Shown here: positions 61,981 through 64,000 of the stretch, piece by piece
Layout of the letters: every line of letters starts with the position of its first letter
Position numbering within the stretch: the first letter of the stretch is position 1
Origin: G963556115 sp963675945
GTDB taxonomy: Bacteria; Planctomycetota; SZUA-567
Length of the DNA stretch: 64,000 bases
Direction: 5' to 3'
NCBI GenBank assembly: GCA_963675945.1
Contig: OY780932.1
Location: forward strand, 558,001-622,000
Translations under genes and position numbers: made by a program
The notes under the pieces: generated by a model
Database searches by the model: none
What the model saw: the letters and a program-made list of their open reading frames with translations, nothing else
What the model was told of the DNA's origin: nothing

Positions 61981-62676
61981 ATGATGCCAAAAACTAAAAT
62001 CATTATTCTCGTAGGAGCCATGACTCTGCTTGCTCTGGGAGCTATTGCCGGTTATTACATTTTGAATTCGCATACAGATTCTGAACAGGATATTAAGGAG
62101 ACTCAGAAGAAGCTCAAATTTATCTCACAAGCACTCAAAAAATTTAAATCTGAAGCCTATTTCGGCAGACCTCCACAAGCATTATCCGATCTCTATCAAT
62201 ATACAACTACATATTATAACTCCAAACCCAATCCCGGCAGCAGCACCAATCAATACCAGCAGAATAGCGAGCAGACCACAGACACCACTACTAATTTCAA
62301 TGCAAACACCGACAACTACAGCCTTATTCCCAATAAGCGTATCTTTCTTAAAAGCACCCTTGACAAAGAAGCTGAAGACAAGATTATCAGCCAGGAAGGA
62401 TTTACTTCCGATTATGGCTTTATCCCTGATTACAGCATGTTCCCGGCGGCAAATACCATTATCGCCTGGGATCAGCCAGGCAACTTCAATAGCGGCGGCA
62501 ATATCCTGTTCGAAGACGGCGGAGTGAAATTTATCCAGGCTACCCCCGAGGAGTACCGCCGGTTCACAACCGGGCTCCAGACCCAGACCGACCGCAATTT
62601 TATCCGTGACATCTGCATCCGCAACCATACCGACTGCTCCCTGGTAAATCTAAAAAGATCAGAGACCGCCCAGTAA
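61981..62676 (+). CDS. Pilin-like membrane-anchored protein with H-x9-DG-like end
   Basis: 231 residues. One N-terminal membrane helix at 6-27 (IIILVGAMTLLALGAIAGYYIL), then an amphipathic helix (ETQKKLKFISQALKKFKSEAYFG) as in pseudopilins. A Thr/Asn/Gln-rich low-complexity insert covers about 75-105. The C-terminal NSGGNILFEDGGVKFI resembles the H-x9-DG motif of PVC pilin-like proteins, though the His is missing. A standard prepilin cleavage site is not evident. Function unknown; surface or secretion-system role inferred. Confidence 0.6.
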   Translation: MMPKTKIIILVGAMTLLALGAIAGYYILNSHTDSEQDIKETQKKLKFISQALKKFKSEAYFGRPPQALSDLYQYTTTYYNSKPNPGSSTNQYQQNSEQTTDTTTNFNANTDNYSLIPNKRIFLKSTLDKEAEDKIISQEGFTSDYGFIPDYSMFPAANTIIAWDQPGNFNSGGNILFEDGGVKFIQATPEEYRRFTTGLQTQTDRNFIRDICIRNHTDCSLVNLKRSETAQ

Positions 62677-62745
62677 CCCCTTTTTACATTGCCACACCAT
62701 ACTATAAACTTCTGGAAAAAATTGACAATCTTTTCAATAAAAGTG

Positions 62746-62773
62746 CTGACATATCATGAAAAAAAGCTACAAT
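62746..62773 (+). promoter_or_regulatory. Sigma70 promoter of the repeat-protein gene
   Basis: CTGACA, 16-base spacer, TACAAT, about 90 bases before the ATG. Confidence 0.55.
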
Positions 62774-62863
62774 ACAATTTGGTATTAACTAAGTAAAAGA
62801 GAGGAGGGTTTGCTCACGCAGTGAACTGAGTAAGACCTAAAGTTATCAATAAAGGGGAAGTTA

Positions 62864-63895
62864 ATGAAAAACAATAAACTACTAGTTATCGTCTGCGCTA
62901 TCATAGCTACAGCATATATAGCCTCTGCCGCAGATTATCAAGTCGGGGATGAGATCCCGTTTGTCGAAGGTCAACCAGCTCCGCAACCGGCACCAAAATA
63001 CGCTTGGTGTTTGGAGAAGCGCAAGGCTGTACTACAGACTATCAATGAAAAAGTTTTAGTTCGTGAAGGCTCCTGGTACTATGAGTCAGTCCCACCGATC
63101 TACGAATCAAAGATGGAGCAGATTATGGTTGAGCCGGAACAAAAAAAGGCAGTCCTGGTCTCTCCTCCACAATATCGAACCGTAACCGAAGAGAAGGTAA
63201 TTCACCCTGAAAGTATAGAGTACAAGACTGTTCCCGCCCAATATCGCTGGGTCGAGGAAGAGGTAGAGATCATGCCCGAACGCACCGAACAGGTATTCAT
63301 TCCTGCCCAGTACGAGACCTATACCGAGAAGATTCTGGTCAAGCCGGCAACTACCGTACGTGAAGAGGTTCCAGGGTGTGACGAAGACGGCAGCAAGATT
63401 GACTGCTACTCCTCGCGTACAATCCCGGCAGAGTACGATACTATTACCAAGAAACGCCTTGTCACCCCGGCCCGTACCGACACCAAGATAGTCCCTTCAC
63501 AGAAGAAGATTATGCGCGTACGCAAGGTTGTCAGCCCGGCTCGAGTCGAGAAAGTACAGATTCCCGCTCAGACTGAAACGGTCAGCAGACAGGTAATGGT
63601 CACCCCGGCAAAATACCGCTACGAGACCATTCCGCCAAAATACAAGAGTGTTGAACGCAAGGTAATGGTAAAATCAGAAGGCAGAAAGCGCGTCGAGATT
63701 CCGCCAAAATATGAGACCGTCACCCGAATGCGGGTAATCAAACCAGAGAGACTGGTCTGGGTTCTCAAGTATCGCGGCGACAACACCCCGACAGCCAATT
63801 CCTGTCCGATCCCTGCCAGCAGGCGTAGAAGTTCTTCCGAGATTATTGTCGAAGAAGAGGTCGACATTGAGATGGGAACTAGTTCTAATCAATAA
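62864..63895 (+). CDS. Secreted protein of nine 23-residue repeats
   Basis: 343 residues. Signal peptide at 1-22 (LLVIVCAIIATAYIASA). Residues about 75-300 consist of nine tandem repeats of about 23 residues with the pattern P-x-x-Y-x-(T/S)-V-x-x-x-x-x-V-x-P-x6-(V/I); examples begin PPQYRTVTEEKV, PAQYETYTEKIL, PAEYDTITKKRL and PPKYETVTRMRV. Repeat 4 carries an 18-residue insert with two Cys (GCDEDGSKIDC). Alternating beta-prone and Pro-turn residues suggest a fibrous beta structure. The C-terminus is Ser/Arg then Glu-rich. GGGGAAG lies before the ATG. Envelope or surface role inferred. Confidence 0.75.
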   Translation: MKNNKLLVIVCAIIATAYIASAADYQVGDEIPFVEGQPAPQPAPKYAWCLEKRKAVLQTINEKVLVREGSWYYESVPPIYESKMEQIMVEPEQKKAVLVSPPQYRTVTEEKVIHPESIEYKTVPAQYRWVEEEVEIMPERTEQVFIPAQYETYTEKILVKPATTVREEVPGCDEDGSKIDCYSSRTIPAEYDTITKKRLVTPARTDTKIVPSQKKIMRVRKVVSPARVEKVQIPAQTETVSRQVMVTPAKYRYETIPPKYKSVERKVMVKSEGRKRVEIPPKYETVTRMRVIKPERLVWVLKYRGDNTPTANSCPIPASRRRSSSEIIVEEEVDIEMGTSSNQ

Positions 63896-63926
63896 GCAGC
63901 CTAAGGTTGCAATAAAATATTTTTTG

Positions 63927-63960
63927 GTGTAGGCTTGGTTGTTACCAGGCCTACACGTTT
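63927..63960 (+). terminator. Terminator after the repeat-protein gene
   Basis: GTGTAGGC-TTGGT pairs with ACCAG-GCCTACAC around TGTT, then GTTTCACTT, 31 bases past the stop. Confidence 0.75.
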
Positions 63961-64000
63961 CACTTAATAGACCATTTTGACCGGTTAATCTAGAAAGTAT

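Noticed and set aside
1..64000. CRISPR arrays, insertion sequences, prophage or attachment sites
   Set aside because: No direct-repeat arrays, transposase, integrase or phage structural genes were seen; the tRNA-Pro has no integrase or duplicated 3' end beside it that I could find.

Overview
The window looks like chromosomal DNA of a free-living, flagellated, Gram-negative bacterium of moderate GC. There are no insertion-sequence transposases, phage genes or CRISPR arrays. Several traits recall the PVC group, perhaps Lentisphaerota: Hanks-type Ser/Thr kinases with large outer domains, lysine-rich histone-H1-like tails, a protein with a degenerate H-x9-DG pilin-type C-terminus, and uronate catabolism. 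This placement rests on gene style only and is moderate at best.

Layout. 1-1301 (minus) is the N-terminal 433 residues of a flagellin that runs off the left edge, with a sigma28-type promoter. 1625-6369 (minus) holds ftsK, uppP, dut and an HU protein with an H1-like tail. 6824-14836 (plus) holds ilvD with a basic tail, a TPR membrane protein, hisB, a SurA-like isomerase and a large receptor kinase. 14855-16094 is a strong promoter, a cobalamin riboswitch and an exported CbiK cobaltochelatase. 16426-19377 is an FHA-kinase. 19467-26512 is a hexuronate module: two LacI-type repressors, each with its own operator pair, flank uxaC and uxaB-uxaA. Then come aroQ, an unusual SelD fusion, a cold-shock protein, tRNA-Pro(CGG), a YeiH-type transporter with a divergent LysR, and a cupin with a divergent HxlR that shares twin palindromes.

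33147-45882 is signalling: a lipoprotein, a REC-HK-REC hybrid, cysS, then a minus-strand chemotaxis cluster (MCP, a degenerate low-molecular-weight phosphatase, CheB without receiver, CheA, a CheY-like regulator, a REC-kinase). 45975-54970 has a PfkB kinase, an HTH/zinc-ribbon protein, a GH1 protein that has lost its nucleophile, a GYF-like membrane protein, glmS, argC, a lipoprotein and HU. 55292-63895 has a third Ser/Thr kinase, small Fe-S and Cys-rich proteins, a phosphoesterase, AMMECR1, purN, a HEAT protein, the pilin-like protein and a secreted protein made of nine 23-residue repeats.

How the genes work together: UxaC, UxaB and UxaA convert hexuronates to 2-keto-3-deoxygluconate under two separate LacI circuits. 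The chemotaxis proteins serve the flagellum implied by flagellin. The B12 riboswitch ties an exported cobaltochelatase to cobalamin status. The most novel candidates are the SelD / Cys-rich linker / AhpD-like fusion, the GH1 protein with a natural Glu-to-Gly nucleophile change, the phosphatase-like protein whose catalytic Cys is Asp, and the histone-like tail on IlvD.
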